Positions 17,617 through 27,496 of a stretch of 64,000 nt of DNA are shown here, piece after piece (within the stretch, counting starts at the first letter, position 1; every line of letters begins with the position of its first letter). Below the pieces are notes generated by a model, which saw only the letters and a program-made list of their open reading frames with translations, was not told the origin of the DNA and did not search any database. The translations under genes were made by a program, and so were the position numbers. This DNA comes from Candidatus Aquabacterium excrementipullorum. GTDB lineage: Bacteria; Pseudomonadota; Gammaproteobacteria; Burkholderiales; Burkholderiaceae_C. The stretch is taken from contig DXIO01000036.1 of NCBI GenBank assembly GCA_019112875.1, positions 24,960 through 88,959 of the forward strand, written 5' to 3'.

Positions 17617-17647
17617 GCCATTTTAGCCATTTTGGCCAAAATGTCCA
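17617..17647 (-). promoter_or_regulatory. Antitoxin promoter with embedded palindromic operator
   Basis: On the minus strand TGGACA (17647-17642) is followed after 16 bases by TAAAAT (17625-17620), a reasonable sigma-70 promoter whose start point would be ~25 bases before the antitoxin ATG. The spacer holds the perfect palindrome CATTTTGG/CCAAAATG (17628-17643), and a GCCATTTT half-site is repeated nine bases away (17617-17624 and 17626-17633). A repressor bound here would block the polymerase directly, as expected of Phd-type autoregulation. Confidence 0.65.
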
Positions 17648-17659
17648 GCCGCCCTCATT

Positions 17660-18862
17660 TCACCACGAGACTTCCTGCTCAGGACTGGCCTTGATGCGGT
17701 GGATGGACAGGTCCGCGCCGTCGAATTCCTCTTCCTGCGTCAGGCGCAAGCCCAGCACACGGTGCAGCAAGCCGTAAACGGCAAAGCCCGTAGCCAGCGC
17801 GAAGAACACCACGATCACGGTACCGATCAGCTGCGTGCCCAGGTGCACGCCACCGACACCGCCCAGAGCCTTTTGCCCGAAGATGCCGGCCGCGATGCCG
17901 CCCCAGGCGCCGCACAGTCCATGCAGTGGCCACACGCCCAGCACGTCGTCGATCTTCCACTTGTTCTGCGTCAGCGTGAACATCGTGACGAAGATGGCCC
18001 CGGCGATGCCACCCACCACCAGCGCGCCTGCGGGATGCATGATGTCCGAGCCAGCGCACACGGCCACGAGGCCGGCCAACGGACCGTTGTAGGCGAAACC
18101 CGGGTCATTGCGGCCCATCAGCACGGCCACCAGGGTGCCACCGGCCAGCGCCATCAGCGAGTTCACTGCCACCAGCCCGGAGATCTTGTCGATGGTCTGG
18201 GCGCTCATCACGTTGAAGCCGAACCAGCCGACGGCCAGGATCCACGAGCCCAGCGCCAGGAAGGGGATGGAGGAGGGCGGGTGGGCCGACATCGCGCCGT
18301 CCTTGCGGTAGCGGTTGCGGCGCGCACCCAGGATCAGCACGGCGGGCAAGGCCACCCATCCCCCGAAGGCGTGGACCACCAGCGAACCGGCGAAATCATG
18401 GAAGGTGCCGCCCGTGACGCGCATGAGCCAGTCGCCGAAGCCGAACTTGTTGGCCCACATCACGCCTTCGCACAGGGGGTAGAACACGCCGACGATGAGG
18501 GCCGTGGCCAGCAGTTGTGGCCCGAACTTGGCCCGCTCTGCGATGCCGCCCGAGATGATGGCCGGAATGGCCGCCGCGAAGGTCAGCAGGAAGAAGAACT
18601 TCACCAGCGCATAGCCGTTGTTCTGCGCCAGGGTGCCGGCGCCCGCGTAGAAATCGACCCCATAGGCCACGGTGTAGCCCACGAAGAAATACACGATCGT
18701 GGAGACGCAGAAATCCACCAGGATCTTGACCAGCGCATTGACCTGGTTCTTGCCCCGTACGGTGCCCAGTTCCAGGAAAGCGAAGCCGGCATGCATGGCC
18801 AGCACCATCACGGCGCCCAGCAGGATGAACAGCGCATCCGTGCCTTGTTTGAGTTGTTCCAT
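17660..18862 (-). CDS. amtB: Ammonium transporter AmtB
   Basis: 400 residues from ATG 18862, with 11 membrane segments expected and visible. Ammonium channel of the Amt/MEP/Rh family. The pore's twin histidines are in GSLVVHAFGGW and in WPLHGLCGAWGG; the family signature DFAGSLVVH is intact. No cleavable signal peptide is obvious; the mature-like N terminus MEQLKQGTDALFILLG begins in the first helix. The C-terminal tail (EEEFDGADLSIHRIK) has the pattern that binds PII proteins. A glnK/glnB partner, normally adjacent, is not present in the window. It lies between the antitoxin gene and ispF, separating ispD from ispF. Confidence 0.95.
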   Translation of the reverse strand: MEQLKQGTDALFILLGAVMVLAMHAGFAFLELGTVRGKNQVNALVKILVDFCVSTIVYFFVGYTVAYGVDFYAGAGTLAQNNGYALVKFFFLLTFAAAIPAIISGGIAERAKFGPQLLATALIVGVFYPLCEGVMWANKFGFGDWLMRVTGGTFHDFAGSLVVHAFGGWVALPAVLILGARRNRYRKDGAMSAHPPSSIPFLALGSWILAVGWFGFNVMSAQTIDKISGLVAVNSLMALAGGTLVAVLMGRNDPGFAYNGPLAGLVAVCAGSDIMHPAGALVVGGIAGAIFVTMFTLTQNKWKIDDVLGVWPLHGLCGAWGGIAAGIFGQKALGGVGGVHLGTQLIGTVIVVFFALATGFAVYGLLHRVLGLRLTQEEEFDGADLSIHRIKASPEQEVSW

Positions 18863-19093
18863 CGTCGGTGACTTGTGAAAGAACGAGCTGACGCACCGTT
18901 GTGGGTTGAATGCGCCAGCCTGGGTTGTTGATGCACCGAAATAAAGCAAAACACATGCCCGAATTTGGCGCTGCAAAACAACAAACTGGCGCTGAATGCT
19001 TTCTTGTTGCGCACTTAACTGGTGCTTTAGCCTAACAATTGCTCAGCATTGGTGCATTCGGACGCCTCTTTGGCGTCTGCGATACTGGCGCCC

Positions 19094-19618
19094 ATGACGA
19101 CGTCTTCAACGCCATCAACCCTGTCAATTCCCGCCCTGCGCATCGGCGAGGGCTGGGACACCCATGCCCTGGTCACCGGCCGTCCCCTGGTGTTGGGCGG
19201 CGTGACCATCCCCCACACCCATGGCCTGCTCGGCCATTCCGATGCCGACGCCCTGCTGCACGCCCTGACCGACGCCTTACTCGGCGCAGCCGGTCTGGGT
19301 GACATCGGCCGCCACTTCCCCGACACCGATCCCACGTTCAAGGGGGCGGATTCCTTCGCCTTGCTGGTCGAGGCTCATCGCCGCGTGGTACAGGCCGGCT
19401 GGCAGGTGGTCAACGTGGACACCACCATCGTGGCCCAGGCGCCCAAGATGGCGCTGCACATCCCGGCCATGCGGGAGCGCATTGCGCAGGCACTGTCGGT
19501 CGGCGTGGCGCAGGTCAATGTGAAGGCCAAGACGGCCGAGAAGATGGGCCCTGTGGGTGAGGGCCGTGCCATCGAGGCCCGCGCGGTCTGTCTGCTGGCT
19601 GCCAGCCAAGCAGGCTGA
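19094..19618 (+). CDS. ispF: 2-C-methyl-D-erythritol 2,4-cyclodiphosphate synthase IspF
   Basis: Fifth step of the MEP pathway; cyclises CDP-ME 2-phosphate. 174 residues from ATG 19094, slightly longer than usual (~160) because of a Ser/Thr-rich N terminus of about 12 residues; a start further in cannot be excluded. Zinc site DTH (22-24) and [11 protein letters not shown] (47-57, H48), then [12 protein letters not shown] (69-80), and the trimer-pore [17 protein letters not shown] at the C terminus. The divergent amtB start is 231 bases away, so it has its own promoter region instead of sharing ispD's. I saw no convincing sigma-54 promoter for amtB there. Confidence 0.95.
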   Translation: MTTSSTPSTLSIPALRIGEGWDTHALVTGRPLVLGGVTIPHTHGLLGHSDADALLHALTDALLGAAGLGDIGRHFPDTDPTFKGADSFALLVEAHRRVVQAGWQVVNVDTTIVAQAPKMALHIPAMRERIAQALSVGVAQVNVKAKTAEKMGPVGEGRAIEARAVCLLAASQAG

Positions 19619-19651
19619 GTCCACACAGCCTGAGCGGTCTGAAGAGGCAGC

Positions 19652-20980
19652 TCAGGGCGCCCGCTTCAACCGAATGTGCGCCAGCAACCCACCGCCAGGC
19701 GCGTTGGCCAGCTCCAGCGCGCCACCCATGCGCTGCAGGGCCTTGTCCACAATGGCCAGGCCCAGCCCAGCGCCTGACGCCGCCGTGCGCGCGGCATCCC
19801 CGCGGAAGAACGGCGTGGTCAGCTGCACCAGCTTCTCCGGGCTCACGCCGGGGCCGTGGTCGCGCACGCTCAGGATCACCCACGAGCCCGAACGCGTGTA
19901 GTTCACCTCCACATTGGCCACGCCCGTGTAGGTGTTGCGCCCATAGCGGCGCGCGTTTTCGAACAGGTTGCTCAGCACGCGGCCCAGTTCGGTCTCGTCG
20001 GCCATCACCTTGGTGTCGATGGGCAGCTTGGCCGAGATGCGGATGCGCTTGGTGTCGCGGAACTGGCTGATCGCCTTGTCCACCACGCTGGACACGTGAA
20101 CCGGCACCAGGCTGACCTCGCCGGGGCGCGCGTAGTCCATGAACTTGTCGATGATGGCGTCGAGCTGGTCCACGTCGGCAGCGATGTTGCGGCGCGCCTC
20201 TTCGTCGTGCACGCTCATCTCCGCCTCCAGGCGGATGCGTGCCAGCGGCGTGCGCAGATCGTGCGAGATGCCGGCCAGCATCACGGCGCGGTCTTCCTCC
20301 ACCTTGGCCAGTTCGCGCGCCATGCGGTTGAAGCCCTGGTTCACCTCGCGGATCTCGCGCGTGAGCATGGACTCATCGAGGATCGAGTCGTACTCGCCCT
20401 CGCGGATGCGGCTGGCTGCGAACGACAGCTCCTTGAGCGGCTGGTTGATCAGCCGCGCGATGGTGGCCGAGCCCAGCACCGTGGCGATCATCGCGATGCC
20501 CACCCAGATGAACCAGGTGCGCCCCGTCAGGGGCTCCACACGTGTCGAATCGGCCTGCAGCCAGTAGCGGTCTCCATCGATCTGAAAGCCCACCCACAGG
20601 CCCTGCACGTTGTTCACGCTGCTGGCAATGACGGTGTCGGGACCCAGACGCGAACGCAGTTCCGCCGAGATGGCGCCCGTGAAGCGGCTCACCTCGAAGC
20701 GCACATACTGGTCCGAGGGCTCGCGCGGCTTGAGCGAGATGGATTCCTGATCGAAGATGGTCTTGACCAGGGTGACGCGGTTGATGCGGTCCGCGTACTG
20801 CAATGCCGCGCGCGACAGGTTCACCAGCGAGGCGATCTGCTGCGCGGCCTGGATGGCGCGCGGTTCGAACTCCAATGCCCGAAAGGTCTGCACCCACGCG
20901 ACAATGCCCGCCGTCAACAGCACGGCCAGCAGGATGAAGGTACGCCAGAACAGACTGAGGGCGAAGCGGTTGCGGGGCAT
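19652..20980 (-). CDS. envZ: EnvZ-like sensor histidine kinase
   Basis: 442 residues. Membrane helix 1 at about 11-32, a periplasmic sensor region of ~120 residues, helix 2 at about 156-178, then HAMP, the dimerisation/phosphoacceptor box GISHDLRTPLARIR (H240) and the ATPase domain with LFENARRYG (N342), DHGPGVSP and GAGLGLAIVDKAL. Partner of the OmpR-type regulator whose gene ends 64 bases upstream on the same strand. In E. coli this pair senses osmotic and acid conditions and controls porins; in betaproteobacteria targets vary. The symbol is by homology and gene order. Confidence 0.88.
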   Translation of the reverse strand: MPRNRFALSLFWRTFILLAVLLTAGIVAWVQTFRALEFEPRAIQAAQQIASLVNLSRAALQYADRINRVTLVKTIFDQESISLKPREPSDQYVRFEVSRFTGAISAELRSRLGPDTVIASSVNNVQGLWVGFQIDGDRYWLQADSTRVEPLTGRTWFIWVGIAMIATVLGSATIARLINQPLKELSFAASRIREGEYDSILDESMLTREIREVNQGFNRMARELAKVEEDRAVMLAGISHDLRTPLARIRLEAEMSVHDEEARRNIAADVDQLDAIIDKFMDYARPGEVSLVPVHVSSVVDKAISQFRDTKRIRISAKLPIDTKVMADETELGRVLSNLFENARRYGRNTYTGVANVEVNYTRSGSWVILSVRDHGPGVSPEKLVQLTTPFFRGDAARTAASGAGLGLAIVDKALQRMGGALELANAPGGGLLAHIRLKRAP

Positions 20981-21044
20981 TGGAATCGTTATGGAAGGGG
21001 AACAGCTTCACGCGGGCAAGGGGCGCGGCGGCCCCTTGCTTCAA

Positions 21045-21782
21045 TCAGCTGCCACCGTCCGGCACGAACACATAGCCCACCCCCCAGACCGTCTGAATGT
21101 AGCGCGGTTGCGAAGGATCCGGCTCGATCATCTTGCGCAGTCGCGAGATCTGCACATCCAGGCTGCGGTCGAAGGGCTCGAACTCGCGGCCGCGGGCCAG
21201 TTGGGCCAGCTTGTCGCGCGACAGCGGCTGGCGAGGGTGGCGCACCAGGGCCTTGAGCATCGAGAACTCGCCCGTGGTCAGCGCAATGGGCTCGCCTTCC
21301 TTGCTCAGACGGCGCAGGGCCAGGTCGAACTCGAACGGCCCGAACAGCACGGTTTGCGCTTCCTTGGCAGGTGCGCCAGGGGCTTCGGGGGAAGGGCGGC
21401 GGCGCAGCACGGCATGGATGCGGGCCAGCAGTTCGCGGGGGTTGAAGGGCTTGGGCAGGTAGTCGTCAGCACCGACTTCCAGGCCGACGATGCGGTCCAC
21501 GTCCTCGACCTTGGCGGTCAGCATGATGATGGGGGTGATGTCGTTGGCGGCGCGTAGGCGGCGGCAGATCGACAGACCGTCTTCGCCGGGCAGCATCAGG
21601 TCCAGCACGATCAGGTCAACGGTTTCGCGGGTCAGCAGGCGGTTCAGGGCCTTGGCGTCCTCGGCCAGCAGCACTTCGAAGCCTTCCTGGCTCAGGTAGC
21701 GACGCAGCAGATCGCGGATGCGTGCATCGTCGTCAACCACCAGGACTCGATCGTGGCGCTGATTACTGGCGTTAGGTGTCAT
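21045..21782 (-). CDS. ompR: OmpR-family response regulator
   Basis: 245 residues. Receiver domain with acidic pair in VVDDDARIR (15-23), phosphoacceptor D61 in VLDLMLPGEDG, T/S in MLTAKVED and K111 in LPKPFNPREL. The C-terminal winged-helix domain (about 145-240) has LTTGEFSMLKALVRHPRQPLSRDKL and FDRSLDVQISRLRKMIEPDP, matching OmpR itself closely. First gene of a two-gene operon with the EnvZ-like kinase. Upstream DNA carries two inverted TTTGTAACA elements that resemble OmpR half-sites, so autoregulation is likely. Confidence 0.92.
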   Translation of the reverse strand: MTPNASNQRHDRVLVVDDDARIRDLLRRYLSQEGFEVLLAEDAKALNRLLTRETVDLIVLDLMLPGEDGLSICRRLRAANDITPIIMLTAKVEDVDRIVGLEVGADDYLPKPFNPRELLARIHAVLRRRPSPEAPGAPAKEAQTVLFGPFEFDLALRRLSKEGEPIALTTGEFSMLKALVRHPRQPLSRDKLAQLARGREFEPFDRSLDVQISRLRKMIEPDPSQPRYIQTVWGVGYVFVPDGGS

Positions 21783-21802
21783 GGTTATGGTCCTCAGCGA
21801 AA

Positions 21803-21870
21803 TTTGTAACAGAGACGATTTTGAACAGTTTGTCGGGTCGTTTTTCGACTGCCTGACCGCTTGTTACAAA
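21803..21870. promoter_or_regulatory. Inverted TTTGTAACA elements in the ompR upstream region
   Basis: TTTGTAACA at 21803-21811 and its exact reverse complement TGTTACAAA at 21862-21870 face each other across 50 bases in the space between ompR and the divergent SIMPL gene. The nonamer matches the TTTTGnAACA core of the E. coli OmpR consensus as I recall it. Likely an OmpR-binding region that could act on both divergent genes. Confidence 0.5.
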
Positions 21871-21965
21871 TCTTGCCGATGGGTAAGAAATGCATATGAC
21901 GTCGGCGGGGACATGGAATAGCGCGTTAGGCTGAGGTGTCTTTACAAGGAAAAGGAACCCACCCG

Positions 21966-22733
21966 ATGACTTCACCCCGTCGTTCTGCCGCCGTTCTGCG
22001 TCCTCGCCAACAGGCCCTCGTGGCGGCAGGTCTTGCCTTGCTCATCGGGGCTGCGACCCTGGGTGCCACCAAGGCCCACGCCCAGGCCGCGCCGGCTGAG
22101 CGGCGCAACGCGGTGTCCTTCTCGGCCACCGCCACGCAGGAGCTGACGCAGGATCTGCTCATCGTCACCTTGCAAGCCAACAAGGATGGTGCTCAGGCGG
22201 CCGAGGTGCAGGCGGGGCTCAAGCAGCAGCTGGATGCAGCACTGGTCGAAGCCCGCAAGGCGGTGCAGCCCAATGGCGCGCTGGATGTGCGCACAGGCTC
22301 GTTCTCCATCCACCCGCGCTACACCAACCAGGGCAAGGTCAACGGTTGGCAAGGGCAGGCTCAGCTGGTGATCGAAGGCACCGACATGGCGCGTATCGCC
22401 CAGACGGTGGGCCGCTTGAACCAGCTCAATGTGGTCAATGTGCGGTACGACCTGTCGCGCGCCCTGCGCGAGAAGCACGAGTCGCAGATCACGGCCAACG
22501 CCATCACGGCTTACCGCGCCAAGGCGGTCGAGATGGCCAAGGCTTTCGGCTACAGCAACTACACCCTGGGCGAGGTCACGGTGCAGACCGGCGAAGGCTT
22601 CGAGAACCGCCCGGTGCCCATGATGATGAAGGCCGCCCGCGCGGAAGCCGCTGATTCGGCGCCTCTGCCGGTGGAGCCTGGCAAGGGCACGGTCACGGCC
22701 ACGGTCTCCGGTGTGGTCATCCTCACGCCCTGA
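21966..22733 (+). CDS. SIMPL-domain (DUF541) periplasmic protein
   Basis: 255 residues. Signal peptide of about 40 residues ending near THE AHAQA stretch (hydrophobic core ALVAAGLALLIGAATLG). The SIMPL/DUF541 domain covers the rest: VSFSATATQELTQDLLIVTL opens it, with KGTVTATVSGVVIL at the end. Relatives include E. coli YggE, linked to oxidative stress tolerance, and form periplasmic oligomers; no enzymatic function is known. A good ribosome site (AAGGAAAAGG) precedes ATG 21966. Divergent from ompR with the inverted elements between them, so OmpR control is conceivable. Confidence 0.85.
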   Translation: MTSPRRSAAVLRPRQQALVAAGLALLIGAATLGATKAHAQAAPAERRNAVSFSATATQELTQDLLIVTLQANKDGAQAAEVQAGLKQQLDAALVEARKAVQPNGALDVRTGSFSIHPRYTNQGKVNGWQGQAQLVIEGTDMARIAQTVGRLNQLNVVNVRYDLSRALREKHESQITANAITAYRAKAVEMAKAFGYSNYTLGEVTVQTGEGFENRPVPMMMKAARAEAADSAPLPVEPGKGTVTATVSGVVILTP

Positions 22734-22749
22734 GGCGCGAGGTACGGCT

Positions 22750-23547
22750 TCAGGCCTTCTTGATCTTGATGAAGGCCTGAGGCTTGTCCGCTTGCTGAGG
22801 GGCTGGGCGCTGATCCTGTTCCCGCCAGTGGCCTTGCTGCAGGATCTGGAACGGCCTGAACGTGGCCTTGTAGGCCATCTTCGGGCTCTTCTCGATCCAG
22901 TAGCCCAGGTAGGCGTAAGGCAGGCTCAACTGCCGGGCCTGCTCGATCTGCCACAGAATGTTGTAGGTGCCGTAGCTCGCATGCGGATCCGGATCGTAGA
23001 AGGTGTAGACCGCCGACAGCCCGTCGTTGAGGATGTCCAGGATGGACACCATGCGCAGCGTGCCAGGCTGACCAGGCGTGCCTGGATCACGGAACTCCAC
23101 CAGGCGTGAATTCACGCGGCTCTGCAGCAGGAACTGGGTGTACTGGTCCACCGAGTCCTGATCCATGCCACCACCGCTGTGCCGGCTGGCCTGGTAATTC
23201 AGATAGAGCCGGTAGTGCTCCGGCGTGAAGCACAGGCGTGACACGCGTGCTTCCAGCCCATGGTGTGCTTTCCAGGCGCGGCGCTGGCTGCGGCTGGGCT
23301 GGAACTGCTCCACCGGCACACGCAAGGGAATGCACGCCTGGCAACCGTCGCAATAAGGGCGGTAGGTGAACATGCCGCTGCGCCGGAACCCGCTGGACAC
23401 CAGCCCTGAGTAGACGTCGGCGTTGATCAGGTGGCTGGGCGTGGCCACCTGCGAGCGGGCCGTCTTGTCCCCGAGGTAACTGCAAGGGTAGGGCGCCGTC
23501 GCATAGAACTGCAATGACGCCAGGGGCAGGTCTTTGAGGTGTGTCAC
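22750..23547 (-). CDS. bpt: Aspartate/glutamate leucyltransferase Bpt
   Basis: 265 residues of the Ate1-related family. Bpt adds leucine from Leu-tRNA to proteins starting with Asp or Glu, creating an N-degron for ClpS/ClpAP. The conserved N-terminal part has [13 protein letters not shown] (20-32) and [16 protein letters not shown] (62-77; C66, C69, C72), and the C-terminal GNAT-like part has [20 protein letters not shown], then [10 protein letters not shown] and MAYKA. The start is GTG 23547, whose GTGA overlaps the stop of aat, so the two transferase genes are translationally coupled. Confidence 0.93.
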   Translation of the reverse strand: MTHLKDLPLASLQFYATAPYPCSYLGDKTARSQVATPSHLINADVYSGLVSSGFRRSGMFTYRPYCDGCQACIPLRVPVEQFQPSRSQRRAWKAHHGLEARVSRLCFTPEHYRLYLNYQASRHSGGGMDQDSVDQYTQFLLQSRVNSRLVEFRDPGTPGQPGTLRMVSILDILNDGLSAVYTFYDPDPHASYGTYNILWQIEQARQLSLPYAYLGYWIEKSPKMAYKATFRPFQILQQGHWREQDQRPAPQQADKPQAFIKIKKA

Positions 23548-24311
23548 GGCAACAGGGGCGACTCAGGGCTCGAAGAAGGGGGCTCGGTCAGGTGCGACCA
23601 GAAGGAATCATCATAGGCCCAAAGCTCCGGCCTGGGTTGATCCACCACCTGTTTCAAGTGCGCTTCGAAGCGTTCGCGTGACCAAGGCACGGCCCCGAGC
23701 GAGGCCAGATGCTCGGTCTGCTGCTGGCAGTCGATCACATCGATGCCGTTGGCCCGGCAGAAGCACACCAAGGCGGACAGCGCGATCTTGGAGGCATCGG
23801 TGCGGTGGGCGAACATCGATTCGCCGAAGAACATGCGTCCCACGTTGACGCCGTACAGCCCTCCCACCAGTTCGCCATCGATCCAGGTTTCGAAAGAGTG
23901 GACCTGCCCGGCGCGATGCCAGTGGCCATAGGCCTCCTGGATGGCTGGCACGATCCAGGTGCCGTCCTGCCCCTCCCGTGGCTTGTCTGCGCACGACCGG
24001 ATCACTGCAGGGAAATCGTGGTCGATGCGCACCTCGCAGCCTGGCGTGCGGCGAAAGCGCGCGATCGTCTTGCGCAGCGAGCGCGACAGCTTGAACTGCG
24101 CCACCGGCAGCACCATGCGGGGGGCGGGTGACCACCACATCACAGGCTGCCCCGGGCCGAACCACGGAAAGATGCCGCGCCGATAGGCCGCCTGAAGGCG
24201 TTCGATGGTCAATTCCCCACCGGCGGCCAACAAGCCGGGCGCATCGGTCTCAGGACCCAGCGCGCGGCGTGTGTCCGGAAAGGGGGTGTGAGCCTGTAGC
24301 CAATCGATCAT
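23544..24311 (-). CDS. aat: Leucyl/phenylalanyl-tRNA--protein transferase Aat
   Basis: 255 residues from ATG 24311; longer frames would run through a terminator hairpin. Aat adds Leu or Phe to proteins beginning with Lys or Arg, marking them for ClpAP. Family signatures are YRRGIFPWF (43-51), [11 protein letters not shown] (58-68), [38 protein letters not shown] and DCQ. Full length. It overlaps bpt by four bases; together they supply both primary N-degron tagging activities. The strong terminator just upstream separates this operon from the phasin transcript. Confidence 0.95.
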   Translation of the reverse strand: MIDWLQAHTPFPDTRRALGPETDAPGLLAAGGELTIERLQAAYRRGIFPWFGPGQPVMWWSPAPRMVLPVAQFKLSRSLRKTIARFRRTPGCEVRIDHDFPAVIRSCADKPREGQDGTWIVPAIQEAYGHWHRAGQVHSFETWIDGELVGGLYGVNVGRMFFGESMFAHRTDASKIALSALVCFCRANGIDVIDCQQQTEHLASLGAVPWSRERFEAHLKQVVDQPRPELWAYDDSFWSHLTEPPSSSPESPLLP

Positions 24312-24335
24312 GGGTGACAAGCATAAACAACAAGC

Positions 24336-24365
24336 AAAAAAAAGCCCGGTGGCAAGCCACCGGGC
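24336..24365 (-). terminator. Intrinsic terminator of the phasin transcript
   Basis: Perfect 10-bp stem GCCCGGTGGC/GCCACCGGGC (24344-24365) with two central bases; read on the minus strand it is followed by eight U (A-run 24336-24343). It lies ~155 bases past the phasin stop and 25 bases before the aat start. Confidence 0.85.
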
Positions 24366-24479
24366 CTTAAGGTACCTTGAATGAGGATCGGAGGTACCGA
24401 GGAGACAACCTTTCAAGGAGTGCCGCTTGTCCAGAGCGGCATCCGTGGGAGTGCGCAGACTCCCGCAAAGTTCCGCGAT

Positions 24480-24512
24480 CTGTCGGGCAACGGCGACGCC
24501 GCATCCCGACAG
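24480..24512 (-). other. Inverted repeat in phasin 3' untranslated region
   Basis: CTGTCGGG (24480-24487) and CCCGACAG (24505-24512) form a perfect 8-bp stem around a GC-rich loop, starting eight bases after the phasin stop. No T-run follows on the minus strand; an mRNA-stabilising 3' structure is the likely role. Confidence 0.45.
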
Positions 24513-24519
24513 TGCGCGC

Positions 24520-25068
24520 TCAGGCCGTCTTGCGGGGCTTGGCGGCTTGCGAGGCCTTCACGGCGGTGTTCGTGATGGCCTGGAAGTTGGCTTCGGCCAC
24601 GTCGGCAGCCTGCTTGGCAGCCTTCTGCACCGAGTCGAACGCGTTGTTGGCGGCGGCCACGGCCGACTTCACCAGCACGACGGCGTTCTCGGTGCCGGCA
24701 GGGGCGTTCTTGACAGCGTTGTCAACCACCGACAGGAACTTCTGCTGGGCTTCAGCGGCTTGCGACTCGGCCAGCTTGCTCACTTCGGAACTGGTGCTGG
24801 CGGCGATGTCGTAGACGTGGCGGCTGTAGGCGGCGACCTTCTCGGCATTGGGTTGCAGCAGGGCGGTCTGCAGGGCGACCAGCTCCTGGGCGTCCTTCAC
24901 GGACAGCACGGCGCGGGTGTGGTCGGCCACTTCGTCCAGCGTGGTCTTGGCCGTTTGCAGGTTCAACTCGACCAGCTTTTCAACGCCTTCGAAAGCCTTC
25001 TGACCCAGGGTGAACAGGGTTTCGATGTTAGCTTTGTGGGTGGCCAGCAGTTGTTCGGCAGTCAGCAT
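24520..25068 (-). CDS. phaP: Phasin family protein (PHA granule-associated)
   Basis: 182 residues, alanine-rich and mostly helical, with no membrane segment: the usual phasin profile. [19 protein letters not shown] opens it, followed by the phasin core with [20 protein letters not shown] and [18 protein letters not shown], and a Lys/Ala-rich C terminus ending AAKPRKTA. Phasins coat polyhydroxyalkanoate granules and control their number and size. No PHA synthase or PhaR gene lies in the window. Repeated TGCGCTGCAACAT elements upstream suggest dedicated transcriptional control. Frequent GCC/GCG/GTC use and a strong terminator fit high expression. Confidence 0.9.
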   Translation of the reverse strand: MLTAEQLLATHKANIETLFTLGQKAFEGVEKLVELNLQTAKTTLDEVADHTRAVLSVKDAQELVALQTALLQPNAEKVAAYSRHVYDIAASTSSEVSKLAESQAAEAQQKFLSVVDNAVKNAPAGTENAVVLVKSAVAAANNAFDSVQKAAKQAADVAEANFQAITNTAVKASQAAKPRKTA

Positions 25069-25137
25069 CGTGAATCTCCATCGTCAGTCAATGAGTGGAT
25101 TGCTTGGCGACAAGCGGTCGATACTTCTGAGGCCGCT

Positions 25138-25213
25138 ATGTTGCGCTGCAACATGGTTCGAAGTATTGGGGAAGCCGAAGCACATTGCAAGCGTCTTTTG
25201 TGCGCTGCAACAT
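25138..25213. promoter_or_regulatory. Repeated TGCGCTGCAACAT elements upstream of the phasin gene
   Basis: TGCGCTGCAACAT occurs at 25142-25154 and again at 25201-25213, 59 bases apart. The first copy is part of the palindrome ATGTTGC-GCT-GCAACAT (25138-25154). They lie 70-145 bases upstream of the phasin ATG and before the divergent ppa gene. Phasin genes are commonly repressed by PhaR, which is known to bind TGC/GCA-containing sites; that assignment is inference. Confidence 0.55.
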
Positions 25214-25315
25214 TGATTAGATTTATTGATCTAAAAAGGCTTGGCCTACACTGGCGCCCTTGCGCCATGCGCACCCGCTTTCGTCTTCATTCCAAACCAT
25301 CACGCACCGCACACC

Positions 25316-25846
25316 ATGAGCCTGCTGAATGTCACCCCCGGGTCCAAGGCCCCCGACGTCTTCAACGTCATCATCGAAATCTCCGCCAACGCCGCGCCCG
25401 TCAAGTACGAGGTCGACAAGGACAGCGGCGCGGTGTTCGTGGACCGCTTCATGGGCACGGCGATGCACTACCCCTGCAACTACGGTTACGTGCCGCAGAC
25501 GCTGGCACCCGATGGCGACCCGGTCGATGTGCTGGTCGTGACCCCGTTCCCCCTGCCCCCGGGCGTGGTCGTGGCTGTGCGCCCCCTCGGCATCCTGAAG
25601 ATGGAAGACGAGGCTGGTGGTGACTCCAAGCTGGTGGCCGTGCCGACCGAAAAGCTGTGCCCCATGTACAAGAAGATCCAGGCCCTGGAAGACCTGCCCG
25701 AGCTGCTGCTGGCGCAGATCAAGCACTTCTTCGAGCACTACAAGGACCTGGAGCCCGGCAAGTGGGTGAAGGTGGTCGGCTGGGCCGGCATCGACGAGGC
25801 CAAGGAAGAAGTCCGCTCCGGCCTGGAAGCCGTCAAGAAGGCCTGA
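25316..25846 (+). CDS. ppa: Inorganic pyrophosphatase (family I)
   Basis: 176 residues, normal for bacterial type I pyrophosphatase, which hydrolyses PPi with Mg. The signature DGDPVDVLV (66-74) carries catalytic Asp residues D66, D68 and D71; other conserved parts are [15 protein letters not shown] (31-45), [12 protein letters not shown] (51-62) and [17 protein letters not shown]. Start ATG 25316; the frame is open further upstream but the family's N terminus begins here. Divergent from the phasin gene and followed by a clear terminator. Confidence 0.96.
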   Translation: MSLLNVTPGSKAPDVFNVIIEISANAAPVKYEVDKDSGAVFVDRFMGTAMHYPCNYGYVPQTLAPDGDPVDVLVVTPFPLPPGVVVAVRPLGILKMEDEAGGDSKLVAVPTEKLCPMYKKIQALEDLPELLLAQIKHFFEHYKDLEPGKWVKVVGWAGIDEAKEEVRSGLEAVKKA

Positions 25847-25872
25847 TCGGTTTTCTGTCGCACCATGAAGAA

Positions 25873-25895
25873 ACCGCCCCGAGGGGCGGTTTTTT
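25873..25895 (+). terminator. Intrinsic terminator after ppa
   Basis: ACCGCCCC/GGGGCGGT stem (25873-25890) with a minimal GA centre, followed by six T. It starts 27 bases after the ppa stop and ends before the convergent aminotransferase gene. Confidence 0.85.
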
Positions 25896-25916
25896 ATTGC
25901 TGGGCAGGGGCGGAGA

Positions 25917-27227
<1,311 letters not shown>

Positions 27228-27400
27228 CTAGGGCTCCTTGCGGGTCGAATGTACTGATCCCTTACCTTAGGCCCGATTCATGACCCGCGCCTGACGCAGG
27301 GCCTCGTGGTTTGCCCCTAGGTTTGTGTCCGTCCGCAACGGATTCCAGGGTCCCGACCGTGTGACCGAATCACCAAAGATCCCCGCGTTTGAAGGATCAA

Positions 27401-27427
27401 GTCTTATATAAGACACAAGTCTTCCAC
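27401..27427. promoter_or_regulatory. Palindromic operator candidate upstream of aceA
   Basis: GTCTTATATAAGAC (27401-27414) is a perfect 14-base palindrome; a further AAGTCTT follows at 27417-27423, repeating the AAGTCTT that begins at 27399. It lies about 80-95 bases before the aceA ATG, in otherwise GC-rich DNA. Probably the binding site of a dimeric regulator of isocitrate lyase; I do not know which family. Confidence 0.5.
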
Positions 27428-27496
27428 AACCGAGGGGAAACCAGCTACACTGCGAGCCTTCTTTCTTAGCACCTCCCACCAACCCCGGAGATCGTC

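Noticed and set aside
18863..19093. Sigma-54 promoter and NtrC sites upstream of amtB
   Set aside because: No TGGCAC-N5-TTGC match on the proper strand; only loose GGTGC/GCACC pieces.
24344..24416. Longer N terminus for Aat starting at 24416
   Set aside because: Would translate through the phasin terminator hairpin; ATG 24311 gives the normal family N terminus.
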